A stretch of DNA of 7,754 nucleotides from Tannerella sp. (GCA_031267485.1 JAIRYY010000338.1:1-7754); one strand, 5' to 3'. Numbered from the stretch's first letter, positions 1 to 7,250 are shown. The notes: a model not told the origin generated them from the sequence alone. Numbers and translations are program-made.

Positions 1-84
1 GTCGTTCCGAATGGCATTGTGGTCGTTCCGAATGGCATCGCGGTCGTTCCGAATGGCATCTGGAACGGTCCGAATTACGCCGGG
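1..84. repeat. 21-bp tandem repeat, three good copies and one decayed copy
   Basis: Three consecutive 21-bp units start at 1, 22 and 43. Each begins GTCGTTCCGAATGGCAT, and only the last few bases differ. A fourth, decayed unit at 64-84 keeps the GGTCCGAAT core. The unit length is a multiple of three, so the array is open in several frames. Forward frame 1 reads repeats of VVPNGI plus one variable residue; the reverse strand can read DAIRND-type or MPFGTT-type repeats. The array touches the left edge of the window, so its full length is unknown. It could be the end of a repetitive protein or an intergenic array. Confidence 0.85.
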
Positions 85-117
85 AAGATAGGGAAATACG
101 TCACCTTGCCCTGTTAG
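1..117 (+). CDS. Possible C-terminal end of an unidentified repeat protein (partial)
   Basis: Frame 1 is open from the left edge to a TAG at 115-117 and gives about 38 residues. These are three heptads of VVPNGI plus one residue, a decayed fourth heptad (NGPNYAG) and a basic, hydrophobic tail ending in LPC. The proline-asparagine pair is kept in the fourth unit, which mildly favours selection at protein level, and a terminator-like hairpin follows 11 bases after the stop. Against this, other frames across the same repeat are also open and no start is visible. I do not recognise the protein family; this could equally be non-coding tandem-repeat DNA. Confidence 0.25.
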   Translation, partial: VVPNGIVVVPNGIAVVPNGIWNGPNYAGKIGKYVTLPC

Positions 118-128
118 ACAGCGATGTT

Positions 129-155
129 TCATCCATACCGGCAATGGATGATTTT
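129..155 (+). terminator. Weak terminator-like hairpin after the upstream frame
   Basis: TCATCCAT at 129-136 pairs with ATGGATGA at 144-151 across a 7-nt loop (137-143), and the hairpin is followed by TTTT. The 8-bp stem is A/T-rich and the T run is short, so this would be a weak intrinsic terminator. It lies 11 bases after the TAG that ends the open frame at the left edge, which is where one would expect the end of an upstream transcription unit. Confidence 0.35.
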
Positions 156-450
156 CCGCAGGACTATTCCCGTCCGCCAAAATAGATGGTTCTATGACAT
201 TTTATGTGTGTAAGTGGCAGATGTGACCCGGCAAACCGTAACACACTCCCTGCCTCGCCGGTGACGGGGGCTGGCCGGAAGTTTTTAACCGGATACGCCG
301 CGTTATGGAGCCAAATATGTTTCCGAACGTACCTGCCGGCGTGCCTGTATCGTTTCTTGCATCGAACTCCGCGTATTTAACATTTTAAGGGGGCGCGGCG
401 GTTGAATTTAAGGATTTTTTTTAAAGAGGGACTTCGTCAAATGAACCGTT
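156..450. other. Intergenic stretch with no recognisable gene
   Basis: This stretch is mixed to GC-rich and has no open frame with a convincing start, protein composition or family resemblance. It holds only short self-complementary pieces, such as two CCGG boxes flanking a T run at 275-292, and a run of eight T at 415-422. From about 400 onward the composition shifts sharply towards A/T. I see no tRNA, rRNA or recognisable small RNA in it. Confidence 0.5.
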
Positions 451-494
451 ATGGCCTCACCGATTGAATTTATGCGATATTTTTTTTACGGGTT

Positions 495-525
495 TTTGTT
501 TATTCAAAAAAAAATAATAAATTTG
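495..525 (+). promoter_or_regulatory. Bacteroides-type promoter with a nine-A tract in its spacer
   Basis: TTTG at 495-498 and TAAATTTG at 518-525 are separated by 19 bases. This matches the known Bacteroides primary sigma factor consensus (TTTG near -33, TAnnTTTG near -7, spacer about 19-21). Transcription would begin near 530-533 and leave a leader of about 370 nt before susC. The spacer contains nine consecutive A at 506-514, a tract prone to replication slippage, so spacer length and promoter strength could vary. No other gene lies between here and susC, so the SusC operon is the natural target. Confidence 0.55.
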
Positions 526-629
526 CAGTGCCTATTAATACTGATGACTATGAGTTGTGTGGGAAAAAAATATTTCTTTTGTTTTGAATTAATTAACATG
601 ATTGTGTTGGTTAGTTCCGATTATTTCTT

Positions 630-660
<31 letters not shown>

Positions 661-743
661 CGTATAATTTATGTTCGAGCGCGCGCCCGATATACGGAAT
701 TAAAAATCTATTTCCAAAAAAACCACTTATCAATTTTATTCTT

Positions 744-786
744 TGCGGGATTTTTATGCGGGATTTTACCGCATGTTATATGTTTG
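744..786 (+). promoter_or_regulatory. Candidate second promoter with direct repeats and a hairpin
   Basis: TATGTTTG at 779-786 matches the TAnnTTTG -7 consensus and lies 116 bases before susC. No good TTTG stands at the usual distance upstream; only T-rich sequence at 751-755 does. Instead, two direct copies of TGCGGGATTTT (744-754 and 757-767) lie there 13 bp apart. The second overlaps a hairpin, ATGCGG at 756-761 pairing with CCGCAT at 769-774. A promoter with a poor -33 element next to direct repeats can be an activator-dependent site, but this is inference. Confidence 0.3.
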
Positions 787-902
787 GCGATAACCCGGTG
801 TGTTTGTCGTCAAAGGTTCTTTTTTATTACTGCCACAACTGTTTTGCCTGTCGGCGGCGAACAGTCAGGTGATTTTATGTTTAATTTTAATTTTTAAAAT
901 GT

Positions 903-3900
903 ATGTCTATGAGAAAAATTATTCACTTAACTGTCTGCTTATTTATAGGCATGGGATTTTCTTTTGCCCAGACGCTGAAAGTGACCGGGGTCGTCATCTC
1001 CGCAGATGACAGCGAGCCGGTCATGGGTGCGACTGTTGTTGTAAAGGAGCGGACTTCGATTGGTACGGTTACGGATATTGACGGGAATTTCACGCTGGAT
1101 GTTCCCGGCGACGGCGTAACGTTGAAAGTCTCTTATGTCGGCATGGCGCCGAAAGAGGTCAGGGCGGATACGCAGAAGCGGATGACTATTCTTTTGTCGT
1201 CAAACCTGCAGCTGGATGAGATTGTTGTGACGGCAATGGGTATCAAGCGTTCCGAAAAGGCGCTGGGATATGCGGCCAGTCAGGTGTCGGGCGAAGAACT
1301 GCTCGAAGCGCGGAGTTCGGATATTATGACAGGTCTTGCCGGTAAAATGGCGGGGGTTTCCATTTCGTCTTCATCGTCCGACCCGGGAGCCTCGAACTCG
1401 GTCATCATACGCGGATTCAGCTCTCTGAGCGGTTCCAACCAGCCGCTTTTCGTCATCGACGGCGTGCCGCTGAACAATACGTCGACGAAAAGCACCGACA
1501 ACCTGAACAGCGCTTACGATTTCGGCAACGGCGCCAATGCCGTGAACCCGGAAGATGTGGCTTCGATGACGATACTGAAAGGCGCGGCGGCTACGGCTCT
1601 GTACGGAAGCCGGGCTGCCAACGGCGTGATTCTGATTACCACGAAGTCGGGCAACAAACAGGACGGCGGATTCGGCATTGAATACAGCGGTGGGCTTCAG
1701 TTCGCCAATATCCTGCGCCTGCCGGAGTTTCAGAACGAATTTGGTATGGGCTGGAGCGGCGACCACACGATGATTGAAAACGGCAGCTGGGGCGCCCGCC
1801 TGGACGGCTCCATGCAGTTGTGGGGCAGCGTGTATGACAATTCGCAGAAGCTGAAGCCGTATGCGCCGCTGAAGAACAACGTAAAGGATTTTTTCGATAC
1901 GGGTTTTCGCTATACGAACAGTGTGTCGTTCAGCGGGGCGAATGACAGCGGCGATTATTACGTTTCGCTGGGTCATACCGGCGACGACGGACTTATTCCA
2001 ACCGCCGCCGACACGTACAGCCGGTATACGTTCTCCACGAGAGGCAGTTACACGGTACGGAACCTGAAGGTTTCATCTTCGTTGAACTATGCAAACAGTC
2101 AGAACCGCTTCATGCCGACGGGGCAGGGGCTGACGATGGTCAATTCGCTCTATCAGATGCCGCGCGACCTGAGTATCATCGGGCTGCGGGATTTGAGCGA
2201 CCCGTTCAACACGCTTGACTATTACTACACGCCGTATGGCGTCACAAACCCGTACATCCTGATACGGGACATGAAGAACCTGTTTAGCAACGAACGGTTC
2301 TACGGCAAGCTGGAACTTTCGTACGATTTCCTGAAATATTTCAACGCCACTTACCGGCTGGGCTACGATTCCACGAGCGAAGAGACTAAGGTCGGCGTGC
2401 CGGAAATGAAAGCGGCCGAGGGAACGGCCAACTACGATCAGATAAAAAATGAGGGTCAGATTTACAGAAACATGCTGCGCCGTCATGAACTGAACCACGA
2501 CTTTTTACTTTCGTTCGACATGCCGCTCAATGATTTCCACGTCAATGCAATGGCGGGATGGAACGCCAACGAAAGAAAGATGTCCATCATCTCGGCCCAG
2601 GTTACGGGTCTGGACATCCCGACATGGCTGCACCTGAGCAATTCGCCGTCGACGCCGGACGTGACGGAGAGCATGTCCATGCGCCGCCTGGCAGGCGTCC
2701 TGGGGCAGGCCGAACTTGGATACAAAAGCCTGGCGTACCTGACGCTTACGGCGCGCAACGACTGGTCGTCGACGCTGCCGAAAGAGAACCGCAGCTTTTT
2801 CTATTCCGGCGTGACGGGCAGCTTCGTCTTTTCGGAACTCCTGAGCGACAACCTGAAAAAGGTGATTTCGTTCGGCAAGTTCCGCGCCGCATGGGGACAG
2901 ACCGGTAACGACGCCGACCCCTACATGATCGACCCCTTTTACGCGAAGACTTCCGTCGGTCTTGGATTCGGCTCGATAGACTTCCCGCTGGGAGGAATCA
3001 ACGCCTTCACGAAAGGCAACACGCTCGGAAGCAACACGCTGCAGCCGGAAATAACGACGGAGTGGGAGCTGGGCGCCAACATCTCGCTGTTCAACCGCCG
3101 CATCAGCATCGACGGGGCTTACTACAACAAGGAATCGGACAAGCAAATCTTCGACCTGAACATGGATCCCGCCAGCGGATACAGCCTGAAGACCGTCAAC
3201 CTCGGCAAGATAGCGAACCGGGGAGTGGAACTGCTCGTCGAGGTGAGACCGGTTGAAATGAAAGACTTCAGCTGGGACGTCAGCTGGAACTACACCAAAA
3301 ACGAAAGCGAGGTTATCAGTCTGCCGGAAGAACTGGGCGGACAGGCCAACATCTACAGTTTCGTCGGTGGAACGGGGCTTTATGCCATCGTCGGGCAGCC
3401 GCTCGGTTCGTTTATGGCTTCCGTCCCCGAACGCGACCCGAACGGCAACATCGTCGTGGGCAACAGCGGCCAGCCCGTCGAGGCGGAGAAGCAGGAGATT
3501 ATCGGCAATGCGCAGTATGACTACATGATGGGCTTTTCTACCACGCTGAAATATAAAAACGTCTCGCTGCGCGCCGACCTGGATGTGCGGCAGGGCGGAC
3601 TGATGTATTCGAGGTCGAAGGATATTCTGTATTTTACCGGGAATGCCGTTCAGACGCTGTATAACGACCGCAATACGTTTATCGTGCCCGGTTCGGTGCA
3701 GAAACTTGCCGACGGGTCATACGTCGAAAACACAACGCCCATCATATCCGGCGCCGTCTGGGAATATTATCAGAACGGAGCCGACCGGCTGGATGAAACG
3801 TTCCTGATCGACAAGTCTTACGTAAAACTGCGTTCCGTCGTCCTGAGCTGGGACCTGCCTCGGAAGTGGTTTGCGGGCAGCCGTCTGCTGCAAAGCGCCA

Positions 3901-4067
3901 GGCTTTCCGCCTTCGGCAACAACCTGCTGATATGGACGGCAAAGGAAAATACGTTTATCGATCCGGAAGTGACGACTTTCGGCAACGACCTCGAGGGTTT
4001 GTTCGGAGAATATTCGGCCAACCCGACTACACGCAAATATGGCTTTAATGTTACTGTTAAATTTTAA
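903..4067 (+). CDS. SusC/RagA-family TonB-dependent outer-membrane transporter
   Basis: A 1054-residue outer-membrane transporter that imports a bound ligand with energy supplied by TonB. A signal peptide spans about residues 1-22, with likely cleavage after FSFA. Residues 24-100 form the CarboxypepD_reg-like beta-sandwich typical of SusC proteins. A TonB box follows at 104-113 (LDEIVVTAMG). The plug domain spans about 114-250, with VIDGVPL at 184-190 and the family signature NPEDVASMTILKGAAATALY beginning at 215. The rest is the beta-barrel, which ends in the aromatic terminal residue typical of outer-membrane barrels (NVTVKF). There is no N-terminal STN signalling domain, so control through an anti-sigma/ECF pair is not expected. 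No Shine-Dalgarno is visible before ATG 903, only A/T-rich sequence, as is usual in this phylum; Met3 at 909 is an equally plausible start. The partner susD-like gene starts 12 bases downstream. The family is certain; the ligand is not known from sequence. Confidence 0.97.
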   Translation: MSMRKIIHLTVCLFIGMGFSFAQTLKVTGVVISADDSEPVMGATVVVKERTSIGTVTDIDGNFTLDVPGDGVTLKVSYVGMAPKEVRADTQKRMTILLSSNLQLDEIVVTAMGIKRSEKALGYAASQVSGEELLEARSSDIMTGLAGKMAGVSISSSSSDPGASNSVIIRGFSSLSGSNQPLFVIDGVPLNNTSTKSTDNLNSAYDFGNGANAVNPEDVASMTILKGAAATALYGSRAANGVILITTKSGNKQDGGFGIEYSGGLQFANILRLPEFQNEFGMGWSGDHTMIENGSWGARLDGSMQLWGSVYDNSQKLKPYAPLKNNVKDFFDTGFRYTNSVSFSGANDSGDYYVSLGHTGDDGLIPTAADTYSRYTFSTRGSYTVRNLKVSSSLNYANSQNRFMPTGQGLTMVNSLYQMPRDLSIIGLRDLSDPFNTLDYYYTPYGVTNPYILIRDMKNLFSNERFYGKLELSYDFLKYFNATYRLGYDSTSEETKVGVPEMKAAEGTANYDQIKNEGQIYRNMLRRHELNHDFLLSFDMPLNDFHVNAMAGWNANERKMSIISAQVTGLDIPTWLHLSNSPSTPDVTESMSMRRLAGVLGQAELGYKSLAYLTLTARNDWSSTLPKENRSFFYSGVTGSFVFSELLSDNLKKVISFGKFRAAWGQTGNDADPYMIDPFYAKTSVGLGFGSIDFPLGGINAFTKGNTLGSNTLQPEITTEWELGANISLFNRRISIDGAYYNKESDKQIFDLNMDPASGYSLKTVNLGKIANRGVELLVEVRPVEMKDFSWDVSWNYTKNESEVISLPEELGGQANIYSFVGGTGLYAIVGQPLGSFMASVPERDPNGNIVVGNSGQPVEAEKQEIIGNAQYDYMMGFSTTLKYKNVSLRADLDVRQGGLMYSRSKDILYFTGNAVQTLYNDRNTFIVPGSVQKLADGSYVENTTPIISGAVWEYYQNGADRLDETFLIDKSYVKLRSVVLSWDLPRKWFAGSRLLQSARLSAFGNNLLIWTAKENTFIDPEVTTFGNDLEGLFGEYSANPTTRKYGFNVTVKF

Positions 4068-4073
4068 GGAGAG
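4066..4073 (+). promoter_or_regulatory. Ribosome binding site of the susD-like gene
   Basis: AAGGAGAG overlaps the TAA stop of the upstream gene and sits 6 bases before the ATG at 4080. It is the only clear Shine-Dalgarno-like site in the operon; the other three starts have only A/T-rich sequence before them. It supports the chosen start and suggests that translation of the SusD-like protein follows on closely from the transporter. Confidence 0.6.
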
Positions 4074-4079
4074 AAAAAT

Positions 4080-5558
4080 ATGAAAAAGATATTATTATCA
4101 ATGCTGGCAGTCATCACCGGGCTGGTGAGCTGCGACGACTGGCTGGACGTCAACACGAACCCGAACCGCCCGCAGGAAGTCGGCAACAGCCTGCTTATAC
4201 CGTCCGTCGAGGCTGCCCTTGTCGGAATGGTCGGCGGCAACCTGTTCAATATCGCCGGTTTTCTGGCCCAGTATACCGAGCAGCCGCCCGAGGCAAACCA
4301 GTACAATGCGCTTTGCGAAAACCGCTATGACAACGACCTGTTCAGCACGCCCTACAACCGTCTTTACGCCGGCGCGCTGGAAGATGCGAAAACCGTCATG
4401 GAACAGGCCGCCGCGAGCGAAGAGTGGGGCGACAACTTCGTGGCCGTCGTCCTGAGGGCTTATACGTTCCAGGTTATTGTGGACTTTATCGACCAGGCGC
4501 CTTATTCCGAAGCGCTGAAGGGGAACGAGATTCCGATGCCCAAATGGGATGCGGGCGAATCCATTTACGCCGGCATCCTCGGCGAGCTGGACGAGGCGGA
4601 GGCGCTGCTGACGTCGGCTTCGAGGGTATCGGCAGACCTTATTCTCAATAAGGATCTGAACCGCTGGATTCAGTTCGCAAACGCTCTGCGCCTGCGCATC
4701 TACATGCGTTCGTCGCAGGCGCAGGACAACAGCGCCAAAATCAGGGAACTGATTCAGAAAGGCAATTTCTTCGCCGGCGACATCAAGTTCGACGTCTTCG
4801 TCAGCGAGGCGGGACGGTTTAACCCGTGGTACAATACGAACTCGTTCACGCTGTCTACGACGAATCACGTCGGAAGCTATCCCATTGTGAGCTATCTGAA
4901 AGTCACGGACGACCCGCGCATAGCCGACATATTCAAGAAGGCCACCGGGCCGGACGCGTACGAAGGCATGCTGCCCGGCTCGAAAACGGTGCTGCCGACC
5001 AGCGTCAGGAACGATGCGTTCAGCTTCCTGACGGCCTACGACCGTCCGACGACCCCCGTATACCTGTATACGCAGAGCGAACTGCAGTTTTTCCTCGCCG
5101 AGGCTTACGTCCGTTTCCTCAACGACGACGTCCGGGCGCAGGAGGCCTACGAACTCGCCATACGCTCGAATTTCGCGACAACGCGCGGCCTGGCCGACGA
5201 TCCGGCAAAGATCTACGGCAGCGGCGCGCCCTGCGCATGGAGCGCTGCCGCAACGGCCGACGCAAAGCTCCGGCTGATAGCGATGCAGAAATGGGTGGCC
5301 CTTTGCATGGTGAACAACGTGGAGGGATGGGCGGAAGTCCGACGAATGAATTACCCGCCGCTCTCGCCCCATACGGCAAGCAACATAAACAGCGACCCGA
5401 CGGTCTATACGGCCGGCGACCTGATCGCGCCCTGGGTCAACGACGAAGCCGGCGGCAGGCTGGCGAGCCGCCTGTATTTCCCGAAAACCGCGGTGGAACT
5501 GAACGACAACACGCCGGCGCAGATCGGTCGCACCGTCCCGGTGTGGTGGGATAAATAA
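4080..5558 (+). CDS. SusD/RagB-like surface lipoprotein (SusD-like_2 type)
   Basis: A 492-residue surface lipoprotein expected to act as the hinged lid of the upstream transporter and to capture the ligand. The signal peptide ends in a lipobox, LVSC, with the lipidated cysteine at residue 18. The next residues, DDWLDVNTNPNRP, give both the acidic surface-export signal typical of Bacteroidota and the usual opening of the SusD-like_2 (PF12771-type) family. Helical TPR-like sequence follows. Near the C terminus are the family motifs NNVEGWAEVRR (412-422) and RLASRLYFPKTAVELNDN. The length is normal and there is no break. It lies 12 bases after the transporter gene, as SusCD pairs usually do. Family members bind glycans or peptides, and the sequence alone does not tell which. 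Confidence 0.95.
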   Translation: MKKILLSMLAVITGLVSCDDWLDVNTNPNRPQEVGNSLLIPSVEAALVGMVGGNLFNIAGFLAQYTEQPPEANQYNALCENRYDNDLFSTPYNRLYAGALEDAKTVMEQAAASEEWGDNFVAVVLRAYTFQVIVDFIDQAPYSEALKGNEIPMPKWDAGESIYAGILGELDEAEALLTSASRVSADLILNKDLNRWIQFANALRLRIYMRSSQAQDNSAKIRELIQKGNFFAGDIKFDVFVSEAGRFNPWYNTNSFTLSTTNHVGSYPIVSYLKVTDDPRIADIFKKATGPDAYEGMLPGSKTVLPTSVRNDAFSFLTAYDRPTTPVYLYTQSELQFFLAEAYVRFLNDDVRAQEAYELAIRSNFATTRGLADDPAKIYGSGAPCAWSAAATADAKLRLIAMQKWVALCMVNNVEGWAEVRRMNYPPLSPHTASNINSDPTVYTAGDLIAPWVNDEAGGRLASRLYFPKTAVELNDNTPAQIGRTVPVWWDK

Positions 5559-5576
5559 TCAATAAACGAATTTAAT

Positions 5577-6281
5577 ATGAAAAGAATAATTTATATTTTA
5601 TCGGCAATCAGCAGCCTCGTCATGTTTGCGGGCTGCGAGGCGACAAGCGAAGACCCCTCGAAAATCACTTATTTCGTATCGTTCGAGATACAGGGCGATC
5701 AAATCATGCTTGTACCCGTTGGAACGGGCTTTACAGACCCTGGAGTCGTCGCGCTTGAAGGCGAGACGGACATCACGTCGACCGTCACGGCCAGCGGCAG
5801 CGTCGACGCAAATGAAATAGGCGTGTATACAATCACGTATTCGGCCGCGAACCTGGACGGTTTCAGCAGTTCCGTGAGCCGCACCGTCCTGGTTTACGAC
5901 CCTGACGTGACAGCCGACATTTCGGGCAGCTACACCGTCGCCGCAGGTTCATACCGCCTCACACCGGGAACAGGAGCGAGGGTGGCCTTTTCCGACTACG
6001 GCGTGACGCTCACGCAGCGCGCGCCCGGCATATACTACGTGTCCGACTTCCTCGGCGGCTATTACGACAAGCGTGCCGGATACGGTTCGGCTTATGCCAT
6101 GACAGGCTATTTCAAACTCAATGCGGACAATACGATTGAACCTCTGTCGAGCTATGTGCAGGGCTGGGGAGACTCTATGGACGAAATGACAAACGGCGCC
6201 TATGACGGGGAGACGGGTGACGTCTACTGGGAAATAGGCTACGCCGGCACGATGACTTTCTGCATCACACTAACAAAATAA
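5577..6281 (+). CDS. Surface lipoprotein with Ig-like DUF5011-type domain (BT_2262-like)
   Basis: A 234-residue lipoprotein with signal peptide and lipobox FAGC (cysteine at residue 20), followed by a moderately acidic tail (EATSED) that suggests surface exposure. Residues about 33-107 look like an Ig-like domain of the DUF5011 type: VPVGTGFTDPGVVALEG, then EIGVYTITYSA and DGFSSSVSRTVLVY near its end. Residues about 114-234 form a second, beta-rich domain with many Gly, Tyr and aromatic residues, comparable to the DUF5012/BT_2262 C-terminal part. It follows the SusD-like gene after 18 bases and uses A/T-rich sequence, not a Shine-Dalgarno, before its ATG. No catalytic motif is visible. It is probably an accessory ligand-binding or structural part of the SusCD complex. 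The domain family is recalled from memory and not searched. Confidence 0.85.
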   Translation: MKRIIYILSAISSLVMFAGCEATSEDPSKITYFVSFEIQGDQIMLVPVGTGFTDPGVVALEGETDITSTVTASGSVDANEIGVYTITYSAANLDGFSSSVSRTVLVYDPDVTADISGSYTVAAGSYRLTPGTGARVAFSDYGVTLTQRAPGIYYVSDFLGGYYDKRAGYGSAYAMTGYFKLNADNTIEPLSSYVQGWGDSMDEMTNGAYDGETGDVYWEIGYAGTMTFCITLTK

Positions 6282-6293
6282 TTTAAATGCAAT

Positions 6294-6803
6294 ATGAAAA
6301 TAAAAAAATATTTGACGGCGGCGGTATTTGCCGCATGTTCCCTGTTCATTACAGGCTGTGAAGACGAAACCGATCCGGGCGGCACGGCCGTGAAGAAAAT
6401 GGCCGGCGACTGGTGGGTAACGGTCGACGTCATAGAGGGTGAAACCAATCTGGGAGATGGATACGGGATCGGACATCTGATTATGCACACGTACAACACG
6501 GCGGCAAACAAACCGACGGAAATGTGGCTCGAAGACGGCGGCAATTTCTGGGATTACAAACTCCGGGTGGACGTGCAGTACGAAAACCGCACGTTCTCGA
6601 CCGCCGGCTTTGTCGACAACCACGCCTACGAATCGCAAGCCTCCATCACCGACGGAAAGATCCTTGAGGGAGCGGCAACGACCCCGTCCGGCATGCCGGC
6701 CGACAGCATCATCTATTACATCCGGTTCGACGACGACGAACCCGAGTACCAGTATCGCATCTCCGGTTTCCGCCGCACAGGATTCCCGGCCGACGATTTC
6801 TGA
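6294..6803 (+). CDS. Small surface lipoprotein, lipid-binding putative hydrolase (Lipid_bd) family
   Basis: A 169-residue lipoprotein. The lipobox is FITGC with cysteine 22; Cys15 is preceded by a lipobox-like FAA but lies too early. The strongly acidic stretch EDETD follows, a good surface-export signal. The mature part starts TAVKKMAGDWWVTVDV and ends RISGFRRTGFPADDF. Both ends are characteristic of the small proteins annotated as lipid-binding putative hydrolase (PF12888-type), a lipocalin-like beta-barrel fold. No experimentally proven lipid binding or hydrolase activity is known to me for the family, and no catalytic triad is evident. It starts 12 bases after the previous stop, and the operon terminator begins 30 bases after its own stop. 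It is likely an accessory member of the transporter complex, as in the BT2261-BT2264 set. Confidence 0.85.
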   Translation: MKIKKYLTAAVFAACSLFITGCEDETDPGGTAVKKMAGDWWVTVDVIEGETNLGDGYGIGHLIMHTYNTAANKPTEMWLEDGGNFWDYKLRVDVQYENRTFSTAGFVDNHAYESQASITDGKILEGAATTPSGMPADSIIYYIRFDDDEPEYQYRISGFRRTGFPADDF

Positions 6804-6833
6804 CGCAATGCCCTGCGTTTCCGCACGCGGCAC

Positions 6834-6871
6834 GAAGCCATCCGGACACCCTCCGGATGGCTTCTTTCATT
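6834..6871 (+). terminator. Strong intrinsic terminator of the SusCD operon
   Basis: GAAGCCATCCGG at 6834-6845 pairs perfectly over 12 bp with CCGGATGGCTTC at 6853-6864. The loop is 7 nt (6846-6852), and TTTCATT follows. The hairpin begins 30 bases after the last stop codon of the operon. The T tail is short and interrupted, but the perfect GC-containing stem and the position make this a confident call. Confidence 0.88.
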
Positions 6872-7001
6872 GCTGTGCTGGACGGCGCCGCGCCCCGGTA
6901 CCGGTACCGGTCACAGCGGATATAACTCAACTGAAAACCCCGGAGCCGATGCTATCCACCCGAGTTCGACCTGAGAATTACAATAACATGTAATGGTTTC
7001 T
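6872..7001. other. Intergenic stretch with a 16-bp perfect palindrome
   Basis: There is no gene here. CCGGTACCGGTACCGG at 6895-6910 is a perfect 16-bp palindrome built of overlapping CCGGTA units. A weak hairpin, ATTAC and GTAAT, lies at about 6977-6994. Nothing else is recognisable between the terminator and the start of the repeat mosaic. Confidence 0.5.
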
Positions 7002-7163
7002 CTGTCCCGTCGGGACAATATGTTGGTAGAAAACGCAACCGCCACCCCACGTCCGCGTGCCGTCAGGTACGCAATGTGACAATCCCCACATTCCGTACCT
7101 GACGGCACGGAGTTCAACAGGTATCCGGCATTTTCTACCGACATTCCGTCCCGGACGGGACGG
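7002..7163. repeat. Long imperfect inverted repeat of about 160 bp
   Basis: The two halves fold back on each other. The central hairpin pairs 7056-7078 with 7087-7109, with 22 of 23 positions matching around an 8-nt loop. The outer arms pair again: about 7021-7036 (TGTTGGTAGAAAACGC) with 7128-7143 (GCATTTTCTACCGACA), then TGTCCCGTCGGGAC-type sequence at 7003-7016 with CCGTCCCGGACGGGACGG at 7146-7163. Unpaired sequence lies between outer arms and centre. No target-site duplication is evident at the ends. It resembles a non-coding fold-back or MITE-like element, or a structured intergenic repeat; frames across it look spurious. Confidence 0.75.
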
Positions 7164-7173
7164 ATGATCTCGC

Positions 7174-7221
7174 TGGCGCAGGCTTGCAGCCCGTGCCTCT
7201 CCGCCGGGTATCGGCCGGCGC
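7174..7221. repeat. Two-hairpin repeat module, copy 1
   Basis: TGGCGCAGGCTTGCAGCCCG opens the module at 7174 and holds a small hairpin, GGCT with AGCC. A second hairpin follows, GCCGG at 7203-7207 with CCGGC at 7215-7219 around a GTATCGG loop. The same two-hairpin order is found again at 7529-7590, with base changes that keep pairing. Confidence 0.6.
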
Positions 7222-7250
7222 TGCAAGTGGAATAAAACCGACCAGTCATT

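Noticed and set aside
903..1230. STN signalling domain at the N terminus of the transporter
   Set aside because: After the signal peptide the sequence goes directly into the CarboxypepD_reg-like domain (from about residue 24) and the TonB box at 104-113, leaving no room for an STN domain.
4098..5372. 424-codon reverse-strand open frame opposite the SusD-like gene
   Set aside because: The forward frame is a full SusD-like protein with lipobox and family motifs. The reverse frame is Arg/Val-rich, as expected for the complement of GC-rich codons, and has no domain signature.
4826..5554. 242-codon forward frame inside the SusD-like gene
   Set aside because: It is an Arg/Pro/Gly-rich frame-shifted reading of the same DNA, and there is no sign of a real overlapping gene.
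6270..6833. 187-codon reverse frame opposite the last lipoprotein gene
   Set aside because: The forward frame has a lipobox and Lipid_bd-like ends. The reverse frame is a shadow with no signal or domain and would read across the operon end.
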